The translations under genes and the position numbers were made by a program. A stretch of DNA of 56,957 bases, from NCBI GenBank assembly GCA_020073005.1, contig JAIQFX010000007.1, forward strand, positions 115,712-172,668. The letters run 5' to 3'. Positions within the stretch are counted from its first letter, which is position 1. Every line of letters starts with the position of its first letter. The notes under the pieces are model-generated. The model had not been told where the DNA came from, ran no database searches, and saw only the letters and a program-made list of their open reading frames with translations. The stretch comes from Terriglobia bacterium. GTDB lineage: Bacteria; Acidobacteriota; Vicinamibacteria; Vicinamibacterales; CAVVIG01. Of the stretch, positions 47,728 through 55,347 are shown piece by piece.

Positions 47728-48219
47728 TTAACCGGAGAATCCGATCCAGCGTCCTCCAGCGCCGACACCGAACCACAGCGACAGAGATACGAGCGCGATC
47801 AGCTTGTAATACAGGGGTCGCACTCGCGTTTCATCCATCCTCAGCACTTTCCCCCGAACCGTGAACGTGAACAGCATCGCCAGCGCGAGCGACGCCATCT
47901 TCACCGCGAACGGCGCGCTGTAGTAGCACTTGATCGATTCCGAGAAGAACAGCGCGATTCCCGTCACGAGCATCACGATCAGGCTGGTGACGAGCCACGG
48001 CTGCGCTTCCTGCGCCAGGTCGCGAATCGGCTGACGCGTCAATCCGAATCCCAGCAGCCGCAGGTCGACGATCAGCACGGCGCCGCCGATGGCCGCGAGC
48101 GCGAGCAGATGGACGGACTCGATCGTCGCGAACGCCCACGTCGACTGTTGCATCGCTTGCCCGAACGCCGACTTCTCGGCCCACTGAAAGAACGGCAGCC
48201 ACGACGGGAATGTCGACAT
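47728..48219 (-). CDS. DUF6644-like membrane protein (copy 1)
   Basis: A 163-residue protein with four predicted transmembrane helices and a conserved N-terminal motif STWAFATIESVHLLALAAIGG, followed by LIVDLRLLGFGL. It is a paralogue of the neighbouring gene at 48239 (both have the ESVH and DLRLLG motifs). The His in ESVH lies in the first helix and could coordinate a metal or haem. GGAGAGG precedes the ATG at 48219. Its stop codon is at the end of a heptamer array. Function unknown; adjacency to DUF6152-like and cytochrome genes points to a redox role. Confidence 0.75.
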   Translation of the reverse strand: MSTFPSWLPFFQWAEKSAFGQAMQQSTWAFATIESVHLLALAAIGGAVLIVDLRLLGFGLTRQPIRDLAQEAQPWLVTSLIVMLVTGIALFFSESIKCYYSAPFAVKMASLALAMLFTFTVRGKVLRMDETRVRPLYYKLIALVSLSLWFGVGAGGRWIGFSG

Positions 48220-48238
48220 CAACGCCCTCTCCTGAACG

Positions 48239-48799
48239 TCAGTGGGTATCGTGCCCCGTGCAGCCCGCGAGCCACACGACGACCGACGATTGCGGCTTGT
48301 CGCAATCGAACCAGTTGTAGGCAATCATGCGCCCGAAGACGACGATGCCCGCCCAGAGGATGAGAGAGAAGAGGCCGGCGCGGCGCGCGGCCCGCGGCGC
48401 GATCACGGAGAGATCCCACTCGGCGACGCGCGTGTAGATGCCCGAGTGAAACGTCCACGCGTTCAGCCCCGCGAGGATCAGCATGATCACCTTGCCGCGG
48501 AACCAGACGCTCTGATACGAGCGCACGGGAATCGCGTAGAACAGCAGCATGCCGCTGATGAACATGACGACGAAGCCGGCCGTCATCCACGGCACGAGCC
48601 GGCCCGCCACTTCGGAGACGCGCACGCGGCGCAGCGTCACGCCCAGCAGCCGCAGGTCCAGCATGATCGACATGCCGACGAACAGGCACAGCGTCAGGAC
48701 GTGCACCGACTCGACGAGCGGGTACATGAAGAGCGACTCGTGAAGCGCGATGCTGCCCTGCGTGTCGGCCAGCCATTTACAAAACGGAAGCAGAGACAT
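48239..48799 (-). CDS. DUF6644-like membrane protein (copy 2)
   Basis: A 186-residue paralogue of the 47728 product with ALHESLFMYPLVESVHVLTL, then LFVGMSIMLDLRLLGVTLRR, and four or five transmembrane helices. It has a longer C-terminal tail (NWFDCDKPQSS) with a single Cys. ATG 48799 starts MSLLPFCKWLADTQGS. The gap to copy 1 is 19 nt, and the divergent cytochrome gene starts 14 nt away on the other strand. The two copies may form a heterodimer or two-subunit membrane module. Confidence 0.75.
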   Translation of the reverse strand: MSLLPFCKWLADTQGSIALHESLFMYPLVESVHVLTLCLFVGMSIMLDLRLLGVTLRRVRVSEVAGRLVPWMTAGFVVMFISGMLLFYAIPVRSYQSVWFRGKVIMLILAGLNAWTFHSGIYTRVAEWDLSVIAPRAARRAGLFSLILWAGIVVFGRMIAYNWFDCDKPQSSVVVWLAGCTGHDTH

Positions 48800-48813
48800 G
48801 CGTCCGGTATTAT

Positions 48814-49281
48814 ATGCGCATGCGAAATGTGATTTGGCTGCTCCTTGCCGGTTCGACGCTCGCAGCACAGGCTCCGGCCGAACAAGCCACACCACCGCCC
48901 GTCAAGCCCGGGCCGGCGTATCAGGCCGCGGGGACCATGAGCGAGCTCATGATCAAAGTCCTCTACCCCACGTCCGACGCGGTGTTCTACATCACGACGC
49001 GCACGCCGAAGACCGACGAGGAATGGGGTGAGCTGCAGGGCAAGACGATGATGCTCGCGGAATCCGCGAACCTGATGATGCTGCCGGGCCGCGCGCGCGA
49101 TCAGGATCGCTGGATGCAGGATTCGAAGCTGCTGCTCGACGCGGGCATCGCCGCGTTCAAGGCGGCCAAGCGGAAGGACGTGGCGGCGCTCGAAGCGCTC
49201 AACGATCAGCTCTACGCGTCGTGTGTGACCTGCCATCAGCACTACCGCCCGAACTACGGCCGCGGCCGCGGAGGACTGTAG
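48814..49281 (+). CDS. Secreted cytochrome with C-terminal haem motif (cytochrome c'-like)
   Basis: A 155-residue exported protein (signal LLAGSTLAAQ) with helical body and a haem site CVTCH about 19 residues from the C-terminus (residue 137), the arrangement of class II cytochromes c' rather than class I. Expected roles are gas binding or electron transfer in the periplasm. An in-frame ATG at 48820 is also possible. Its stop codon TAG (49279-49281) is contributed by a copy of the 29-bp dispersed element. It is divergent from the DUF6644-like pair. Confidence 0.82.
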   Translation: MRMRNVIWLLLAGSTLAAQAPAEQATPPPVKPGPAYQAAGTMSELMIKVLYPTSDAVFYITTRTPKTDEEWGELQGKTMMLAESANLMMLPGRARDQDRWMQDSKLLLDAGIAAFKAAKRKDVAALEALNDQLYASCVTCHQHYRPNYGRGRGGL

Positions 49282-49306
49282 CGCGAGCCTTTCAGGCGAG
49301 CGAGGA
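49278..49306 (+). repeat. Copy of the dispersed 29-bp element overlapping a stop codon
   Basis: Core GAGCCTTTCAGGCGAGCG, differing from the 13373 copies only at the last bases. The stop codon of the cytochrome gene is inside it (49279-49281), so its insertion probably changed the C-terminus. Confidence 0.9.
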
Positions 49307-49308
49307 CT

Positions 49309-49461
49309 CTACAGCCCCAGCACGACGCTGACGCGCAGCGTGCGCGGGAGCGCCGGATGCGAGTGGATGTCGTACACGCCGGCGAGCGGCCCGCGGCCGC
49401 CTGCCCGAAGGCGTTGGCGGCAACGCACGACGGCAGGACGAGAACGCCAGCCGCCGCGCGG
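49309..49461 (-). pseudogene. Possible remnant of a secreted/outer-membrane protein gene
   Basis: The minus strand shows a signal-peptide-like stretch (RAAAGVLVLPSCVAANAFGQ, about 49402-49461) and, in another frame further down, GVYDIHSHPALPRTLRVSVV ending in LGL and a stop at 49309-49311, which resembles the C-terminal strand of a TonB-dependent receptor. The two parts are close together but out of frame, as after a large internal deletion. The call is uncertain; the segment may simply be non-coding. Confidence 0.3.
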
Positions 49462-49845
49462 CTATTGCTTCTTCGCCGTGAACGTCCCATCGCCCAGGCC
49501 GACGATCGAGACTTTGCCTTTCATGGTGTCCTTGCTCTCGACGGTGCCGTCGTAGATGTACTCGAGCTGGTTGCCCTGCACGTCGATGGCGAACTTGATG
49601 TAGATCGCCTGGCCCTTGACCGTGCCGGTGAAGTCCGACTCGCCGAGCTGACCCGAGTAGTGGCCGGTGAGCTTCTCGCCGTCCTGTTTCATCGTCAGCG
49701 TCGGCGTGCCAGAGCCCGCCGCCGTCTCGACGTTGAACGTCCACTTGCCCGTCACGTCCACCTTCGCCGCCTGCCCGGCGAACGCCGCCGACACGCCGAG
49801 CAGCATGACAACCATCACCGCCGCGCGAATACAGCATGCTCTCAT
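49462..49845 (-). CDS. Small exported beta-rich protein
   Basis: A 127-residue protein with signal peptide (AAVMVVMLLGVSAAFAGQ). The mature part, VDVTGKWTFNVETAAGSG, then PTLTMKQDGEKLTGHYSGQL and KGKVSIVGLGDGTFTAKKQ, has alternating beta strands like small lipocalin-type or immunoglobulin-like proteins that are common in Acidobacteriota. No ligand site can be named. ATG 49845 is preferred because GAGGAG precedes it by about 7 nt. The upstream region holds a heptamer array. Confidence 0.75.
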   Translation of the reverse strand: MRACCIRAAVMVVMLLGVSAAFAGQAAKVDVTGKWTFNVETAAGSGTPTLTMKQDGEKLTGHYSGQLGESDFTGTVKGQAIYIKFAIDVQGNQLEYIYDGTVESKDTMKGKVSIVGLGDGTFTAKKQ

Positions 49846-49872
49846 CGGAGACTCCTCTTTGACTCTCGCTCT

Positions 49873-49914
49873 CACTTTTCACTTTTCAGTTTTCAGTTCT
49901 CAGTTCTCAGTTTA
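49873..49914 (-). repeat. Heptamer array, six units
   Basis: CACTTTT (twice), CAGTTTT, CAGTTCT (twice), CAGTTTA. It ends directly at the stop codon (49915-49917) of the leftward TPR gene. The words are the complement of those in the array at 4200. Confidence 0.9.
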
Positions 49915-51513
49915 TCAACGTCCCTGACGGATCGTCTTCAGCTCCGGCAGATCCGCGTCGGCCGTGCTCCAGTACTTGCCCGCGAGCGCGAGCTCGGCGG
50001 CGGCCGTCCGCTGATCGCCGGCATGCTGTGCCACGAGCGCGAGCGCGTAGTGCGAGCCGGCATAGTTCGGATCGTGCGCGGTCATTTGACGCGCGGCCCA
50101 GCCGGCCAGATCCCACTCGCCCGCCTCGCGGGCGGCGCGCGCCATCGCTTCGAGCGTGAACAGCGTCTGCATGAAGTTGTCCGGACCGGATTGCAGGCGC
50201 GCCTTGCGCGCGGCTTCCTCGAGCGCCGGCCGCGCCTTGTCGAGCTGCTTCGTGCGCAGGAAGAACTCCGCCTGGAACGTCTGGAGCGGCACGGCGATCA
50301 ACCCCCCTCCCTCGACGCCCTGGATCACTCGCAGCGCCGCGTTCCCTTCGTCGGCGGCGGCCTTGAACTGCCCCAGCGCGAGCTGTGCGTGACCGGCCTG
50401 GACATGTCCCCCGGCGCTCACGAGCGGCGACCGGTGGCTCGCCATCACGTTCGCGGCCTCGAGCGCCTCGGCCGCGCGGCCGCGCGCGAGCAGGAACACG
50501 ATCCATTCGCGCTTGTTGAACTCCTGCACGACGAGCGACGACGGGATCGCGAACGATCGCTTGAACACGGCCTCGGCCTTCGCCATCTGGCCCGCGTACT
50601 GATACGCCTGCCCCAGCAGATCGAGATTGTGCTGGTAGTGCCAGTCGAACTCGGCGGGGATCTTCTCCGCGGCGAAGTACGCCGACTCGAGCGCGTCGGC
50701 CGCCTGGAACTCCGCGATGGCCTCGTTCATCCGCCCCGTTCGCATCAGGTCGTGGCCGCGCATGTGGCGGGCATGCGGCACCTTCGGCGCCATCGCGGCG
50801 TACGTGGCGCCTTCCACGATGGCCGCGTCGAGGCGGCCGCTGTTCTCGTAGGCATGCGAGAGGTAGTGGTGAGGGGCGACGGCGTCCGGCGCCAGCGCGA
50901 GCGCCTTGTCGTAGAAGGGAATCGACGCGGCGGTGCTCCCCTGCCCACGCTCCGCCGGATCGGCGGACTCCGCCATCCCGCGCAGCAGCCACAACTCCTG
51001 GTCCTGCGGAAACTGCCGCAGCGCTTCGTCGAGCGCCTGACGATACGCGGCCAGCTTCGCCGTGTCGCCCGGCGCGGCCTCGGCCGTCATCTGCCGCTCG
51101 CGCAGCGCGATGTGGCGCCGATCGTGATCATTGGCGCGCGAGGCCAGGGCGTTCGCGCGCTCGAGCGCCGACTTCGCGGCGGCCGGCGCGTTCAGCTCGG
51201 TATACGCGAGGCTGAGTTCCGCGCGCGCGATGGCGAGGTTGGGATCGAGCGTCAGCGCCTGATTGAACGAGCGCGCGGCCTCGAGCCAGACGTACGAGTG
51301 CATGTAGGCGAGGCCTTGATCGTAGAACGCCTGCGCCTGCTTCGAGGCGGTCGCCACGGCGTCGTGGGCGACGCCGATGCCGGTTCGCAGCGGCACCGGC
51401 CGCCTCGCCGCTTCGAGAATCGACGCTGTCGCCGGCGGCGCGGCGTGCTGATGCGTGTCTTGCGAAAGGGCGAGCGCGGTGGCGAGCGCCAGAATAGGAA
51501 CCACGGCAATCAC
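49915..51513 (-). CDS. Exported TPR-repeat protein
   Basis: A 532-residue protein with an N-terminal hydrophobic segment (VVPILALATALALSQ) and a helical solenoid of TPR-type repeats for most of its length, for example AQAFYDQGLAYMHSYVWLEA, then ALTLDPNLAIARAELSLAY and GHVQAGHAQLALGQFKAAAD. The TPR scaffold probably mediates protein contacts in the periplasm. Possible starts are GTG 51513 or GTG 51504; the longer open frame upstream is only the heptamer array. No Shine-Dalgarno box is obvious. It lies downstream of a TonB receptor gene on the same strand but behind a strong hairpin. Confidence 0.78.
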   Translation of the reverse strand: MIAVVPILALATALALSQDTHQHAAPPATASILEAARRPVPLRTGIGVAHDAVATASKQAQAFYDQGLAYMHSYVWLEAARSFNQALTLDPNLAIARAELSLAYTELNAPAAAKSALERANALASRANDHDRRHIALRERQMTAEAAPGDTAKLAAYRQALDEALRQFPQDQELWLLRGMAESADPAERGQGSTAASIPFYDKALALAPDAVAPHHYLSHAYENSGRLDAAIVEGATYAAMAPKVPHARHMRGHDLMRTGRMNEAIAEFQAADALESAYFAAEKIPAEFDWHYQHNLDLLGQAYQYAGQMAKAEAVFKRSFAIPSSLVVQEFNKREWIVFLLARGRAAEALEAANVMASHRSPLVSAGGHVQAGHAQLALGQFKAAADEGNAALRVIQGVEGGGLIAVPLQTFQAEFFLRTKQLDKARPALEEAARKARLQSGPDNFMQTLFTLEAMARAAREAGEWDLAGWAARQMTAHDPNYAGSHYALALVAQHAGDQRTAAAELALAGKYWSTADADLPELKTIRQGR

Positions 51514-51561
51514 AGTGTACCGGAATGAAAAAAGGCGGCGGGACCGGGGTCCTACCGCCCA

Positions 51562-51628
51562 GAGATTGAGGATTGAGGATTGCGGATTGCGGATTTCTTC
51601 AATCCGCAATCCGCAATCCGAGATCCGC
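51562..51628. terminator. Heptamer arrays forming a perfect 19-bp hairpin, candidate terminator
   Basis: Heptamers GAGATTG, AGGATTG (twice), CGGATTG, CGGATTT run into AATCCGC (twice), AATCCGA, GATCCGC. Bases 51577-51595 and 51601-51619 are exact reverse complements around a 5-nt loop. It starts 2 nt past the TonB receptor stop (51631-51633) and precedes the TPR gene on the same strand. It lacks a clear U-tract, so terminator activity is only likely, not shown. Confidence 0.6.
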
Positions 51629-51630
51629 AA

Positions 51631-54600
51631 TTAGAAGTCGAAGTTCATCCCGATCTTGAAGAACCGGGCCTGGAGCACGTTCGTCGGCTTGAGGTAGTTG
51701 CTGCTCGCCGCGTTCGAGAACGTGGTGTTGACCGTGAACGGCCAGTCGCTGTTGGTGAGGTTGTACGCGTCGAGATCGACGCGGAAGCGGAACCCCTGGA
51801 ACCGGAACCGCTTCGACGCGCGGAGGTCGAGCTGGCTCAGGTTGTCGTTGCCGTAGTTCTGGCCGACGGCCATGAGGTTGATGCTCTTGGTCGTCGCGCC
51901 GGCCGAATAGACCGCCGGAGTCCGGAACTGCCCGATCGTCGTCGCCGACGCCGGCGTCGTCGCCCAGGTAGCCAGGATGCTCGGCGCCGCGCCGCCGTTC
52001 TGTACGCCGCGGGTGAACTGGTACGTGCCGCTGATCTGGATGTCGTACGGCAGCGTGTAGGAGCCCAGCAGCTTGAAGTCCGGACGGTACGGCAGATCCT
52101 GATGGCAGGCCTTGCTGCCATCCGGGAAGATCTCGGCAACCTCCGTGGCCGCCGTAGTCAGCGTCGACACGATGCCGGCACTCACCAAGTTGCACTGGTC
52201 GAAGATGCGCTTCTGCGCGTTGATGCCCGCCGACAGGAACGCGCCGGTCTTGAAGCGCGCGACAGTCGTGAGATCGAAGCCCTCGTAGATGTTCGTCTCG
52301 CCGCCGTAGTTGTCCGAGAACGTGATCGTGCTGTTCGCGGGCAGATTCTGGGCGATGACCGAGGGCTTCAGGTCGTACAGGCCGCAGACCTGGTACCCGC
52401 CGCCGTTCGGCAGGTTCGCGTCGAGCGGCGCGTTCACGCAGAACGGGCCGTCGAAGCTGTTCTTGGTGAAGCTGTAGCGGTTGTCCACGGTGACGGTCTG
52501 GTTGCCGAACTTGCGGCGGTACCAGCCGCCGTTCACGGAGATGCGCGGGGCGATCTCATGCTGCGCGCTGACCGTGTACTCCCAGTTGTAGCCGCGCACG
52601 CCCCAGCCGCTCAGCACGGCGGGGTCGGTCAGCGTCGACGAAGGGACGTTCTTGCCGAAGCTCGGGTTCGTCGAGGCGGCGAGCTCGTTCAGCTGGATGT
52701 GGCCCGCGGAATCGAACGGCGACCCGTTGCCGTCACGATCCGTCCACGCCCGCGTGTCGGTCAGTCCGACCGTGTTCTCCGCGTTGTTCGCGTCGGCCGT
52801 CGCGATCTGCTGGCCGGCCACATACCGGGCCACACTCGCCTTGATGGCGGTCTTGCCGTTGCCGAAGACATCGAACGCGACGCCGAGGCGCGGGCTGATG
52901 TCCTTCCAGTTCTGGACGCGGCCCGTGCAGCCGGCATTCAGGTTGTTCTGGCCATCCGGGCAGTCCGAATAGCTGACAGTCGGGTTGAAGGTGCCCGCCG
53001 GCAGCGTCTCGGGGAGTGTCGCGCCGATGAACTGGTCGTAGCGGACGCCCGCGTTGATCGTGGCCCGGCTGACCGTCCACTTGTCCTGCGCGAAGAGGCC
53101 GAGATCTTCCTTGATGGCATTCCGGCGATCGGTCGGAATACGGAGCGTGACGGAGACGGGCACGCCGTTGTTGTAAGTGACCGGGTTGACGTCGCCCGTG
53201 TACTGCTGCGCGAGCCGCCAGCGGCCTTCCGTGACGGCGCCGCCGAACTTGAAGGAGTGGGCGCCCGTGACGTACGACGCCGAGAGCATCTCGGTGAAGA
53301 GCTTCGAGAAGTGGTCGGCCGGGTTGTTCCACGCGCCCGCGATCTTGCCCGTGCTCGAATCGGTGATCGTGACCAGCGGAACCGGCCCTGCGAATACGTC
53401 GGGCTGGTAGTTTTCCTGGTACTCCTGGTCGTACACGCTCAAGCCGCCGTCGAACAGCAGTTTGTTGTTCTGCGTGCGCGTCCACTTCGTCACCGAGACG
53501 AAGCTGGTCGGCGTCGCCTGAATCGCGGAGGCTTCCGGCGGCACGTTGGACGCGATGCCCCAGTGGCCGCGGACTTTGTCCTGCTCGTCGTGGTAGTAGG
53601 AGATCTTGTCCTTCGCCGTCAGCTGCGCCGACACACGGCCCGCAAAGCTGCGGATGTGGCCGTCGTCAATGCCCGGCCGCGTCGTGTCCGCGACGTACTT
53701 GAAGGGCGAGGGATCCTTGTCGTAGAAGCTGTCGACGACCGTCTTGTTGACGCCGAGATAGCGGAACGTGCCGTAGAACCAGGCCCGGTCCTGCTTGATC
53801 GGTCCGCCGAACCCGGGATTGAAGTCGTAGTTCTTGGTGAGCGCGCTGACGTTGCTGAGATAGTTGTTCGTCTTGTTGAACGTCGTATCGCCGGTCAGAT
53901 TGGCGCGCGTGCAGGGCTGGCCGACGGCCGACGAGGCGCAGTTGTCGGAGGCCCACGCCGACGGCGAGTAGTTGCCCACCACGACGCCGTGGAACGAGTT
54001 GCTGCCGTCCCTCGGCACCATGTTGACGCGCATGCCGCCCTGGCCCATTTCGGCCGAGTCCGCGCCCGTCACGTAGCTGAATTCCTGGAAGCTGCCTTCG
54101 TTCCAGTACACGCCGCTGTAGGCGCCCTGCGCGCAGAGGTTGTTGAGGCGCAGCCCTTCGATGGTCTGGACCGTGTCGGCCGACCCGCGATACTGCAGCG
54201 GCGACTGCTGGAGGTTGCCCGAGCCGCCGACGTCGCGCGAGAGCGCGCCGCCGCCGCCGACCGCGATGGCCGTGCCCGGAATCATGATGCCGACGGCCTG
54301 AATGTTGCGGCCCGTCGGAATCGCGTCCAGCACTTCGCGCGTCATGACCGTGCGCGTCGTGATGCTCTGCACGTCGACGACGGGCGATTCCGCCGCGACG
54401 GTGATCGTCTCTTCGAGCGAACCGACCTTCAGATCGGCGCTGATCGTCGCGGTGAAGTCCGACGTCAGCTCGACGTTCTCACGCTTCACCGTGCTGAACC
54501 CGGGCAGCGTGAACGTGACCGTGTACGTGCCGGTCACCAGGTTCGTGATCTTGTACTGACCGGTGCCGTCGGTCGTGGCCGTGCGGACCTTTTCGATCAG

Positions 54601-54753
54601 CGCCGGGCTCGCCACTTCAACGGTGACACCGGGCAGCACCGCGCCCGAGGCGTCCTTCACCGTGCCGGCGATGACGCTGGTCTGAGCCGATGCCGCGTTG
54701 GCCAGCAATACGATCGCTGCCACCGCGAACATAATTCGTGCAAACGTACGCAT
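51631..54753 (-). CDS. TonB-dependent receptor with carboxypeptidase-regulatory-like domain (Oar-like), second copy
   Basis: A 1040-residue outer-membrane receptor. Signal peptide (FAVAAIVLLANAASAQ), regulatory beta-sandwich at about 24-110 (SVIAGTVKDASGAVLPGVTV; TVTFTLPGFSTVKREN), plug with VVDVQSITTRTVMTREVLDA, and a barrel ending in Phe (FKIGMNFDF). It shares domain order with the receptor at 41926 but differs clearly in the barrel. GAGGGAG precedes ATG 54753. Upstream there is no obvious partner operon; the nearest upstream gene on the same strand is a cytochrome c 200 bp away. The transcript probably ends at the hairpin at 51562-51628. Confidence 0.93.
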   Translation of the reverse strand: MRTFARIMFAVAAIVLLANAASAQTSVIAGTVKDASGAVLPGVTVEVASPALIEKVRTATTDGTGQYKITNLVTGTYTVTFTLPGFSTVKRENVELTSDFTATISADLKVGSLEETITVAAESPVVDVQSITTRTVMTREVLDAIPTGRNIQAVGIMIPGTAIAVGGGGALSRDVGGSGNLQQSPLQYRGSADTVQTIEGLRLNNLCAQGAYSGVYWNEGSFQEFSYVTGADSAEMGQGGMRVNMVPRDGSNSFHGVVVGNYSPSAWASDNCASSAVGQPCTRANLTGDTTFNKTNNYLSNVSALTKNYDFNPGFGGPIKQDRAWFYGTFRYLGVNKTVVDSFYDKDPSPFKYVADTTRPGIDDGHIRSFAGRVSAQLTAKDKISYYHDEQDKVRGHWGIASNVPPEASAIQATPTSFVSVTKWTRTQNNKLLFDGGLSVYDQEYQENYQPDVFAGPVPLVTITDSSTGKIAGAWNNPADHFSKLFTEMLSASYVTGAHSFKFGGAVTEGRWRLAQQYTGDVNPVTYNNGVPVSVTLRIPTDRRNAIKEDLGLFAQDKWTVSRATINAGVRYDQFIGATLPETLPAGTFNPTVSYSDCPDGQNNLNAGCTGRVQNWKDISPRLGVAFDVFGNGKTAIKASVARYVAGQQIATADANNAENTVGLTDTRAWTDRDGNGSPFDSAGHIQLNELAASTNPSFGKNVPSSTLTDPAVLSGWGVRGYNWEYTVSAQHEIAPRISVNGGWYRRKFGNQTVTVDNRYSFTKNSFDGPFCVNAPLDANLPNGGGYQVCGLYDLKPSVIAQNLPANSTITFSDNYGGETNIYEGFDLTTVARFKTGAFLSAGINAQKRIFDQCNLVSAGIVSTLTTAATEVAEIFPDGSKACHQDLPYRPDFKLLGSYTLPYDIQISGTYQFTRGVQNGGAAPSILATWATTPASATTIGQFRTPAVYSAGATTKSINLMAVGQNYGNDNLSQLDLRASKRFRFQGFRFRVDLDAYNLTNSDWPFTVNTTFSNAASSNYLKPTNVLQARFFKIGMNFDF

Positions 54754-54954
54754 GCAGTCTCCCTCCTCAAACGATTTCAGAAAACTCCCTGCCGAGGTCA
54801 CTGGCAAGAGCAGTTATTGTGCCGACAATTTACAGCCTTTTGGTCTGGATTTGGGCCTGATCTTTAGCCCCGGGCGACACGGCTTCCAATTTTCCGTATA
54901 GGGGATTCAGCGTACGTAAATCTGCGTCGTGTCGTGTAATTCGGGGGGGGGCCG
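54754..54954. promoter_or_regulatory. 201-bp upstream region of the TonB receptor with a G9 tract
   Basis: No gene is seen. It is less GC-rich than its surroundings (TTTAGCCC, AATTTTCCGTATAGG) and probably carries the receptor promoter. A run of nine G (54943-54951) sits next to the stop codon of the cytochrome gene (54955-54957). Confidence 0.4.
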
Positions 54955-55344
54955 TCAGCGTTTCGGTGCGAGAGACCGTACGTAGTTCACCACATTCCAC
55001 GTATCTGTCTCGCTGATCCGCTCGGCGTAGCCTTCCATGTCCTTCGAGGTGCCCTCGCGGATCGACGCGTAGATCTCGCCGTCGCTCGATCCAAAGGTCC
55101 ATTTGCCAGACGTGAGATCCGCGGGCTCGGCGCCGACGGCGGCCTCGCCGTCGCCCTTGCCGCTCGGCCCGTGGCAGCGGATGCAGAGGCGCTGATAGAC
55201 GCGCTTGCCCGCCGCCGCCGATTCCGGCGTCGCGGCAACCGGGTTCTTGATCTTGGCCGCTTCAGGATTGCCGCCCTTGCGGGGCGCGGTCGGTGACTGA
55301 AATCCGAGAACGAGCAATGTGACCAGCAGCGCGCGTGCGATCAT
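54955..55344 (-). CDS. Secreted single-haem cytochrome c
   Basis: A 129-residue class I cytochrome c with a short signal sequence (ALLVTLLVLGFQS), haem motif CIRCH at residues 54-58 and a likely Met ligand in SKDMEGYAERISETD. It would transfer electrons in the periplasm. Its ATG is 3 nt after the stop of the aldehyde dehydrogenase gene, so the two are probably co-transcribed and the cytochrome could serve an electron-transfer need of the same pathway, though the dehydrogenase itself uses NAD(P). Confidence 0.88.
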   Translation of the reverse strand: MIARALLVTLLVLGFQSPTAPRKGGNPEAAKIKNPVAATPESAAAGKRVYQRLCIRCHGPSGKGDGEAAVGAEPADLTSGKWTFGSSDGEIYASIREGTSKDMEGYAERISETDTWNVVNYVRSLAPKR

Positions 55345-55347
55345 TCG

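Noticed and set aside
51514-51630. N-terminal extension of the TPR protein (MRISDCGLRIEEIRNPQ)
   Set aside because: It is the translation of the heptamer hairpin; the hydrophobic segment starts at the GTG near 51513.
51580-54867. Very long open frame on the plus strand opposite the second TonB receptor
   Set aside because: Its translation is dominated by Arg, Asp, Val and Ala with no domain pattern, as expected for the complement of high-GC coding sequence; the minus frame is a clear receptor.
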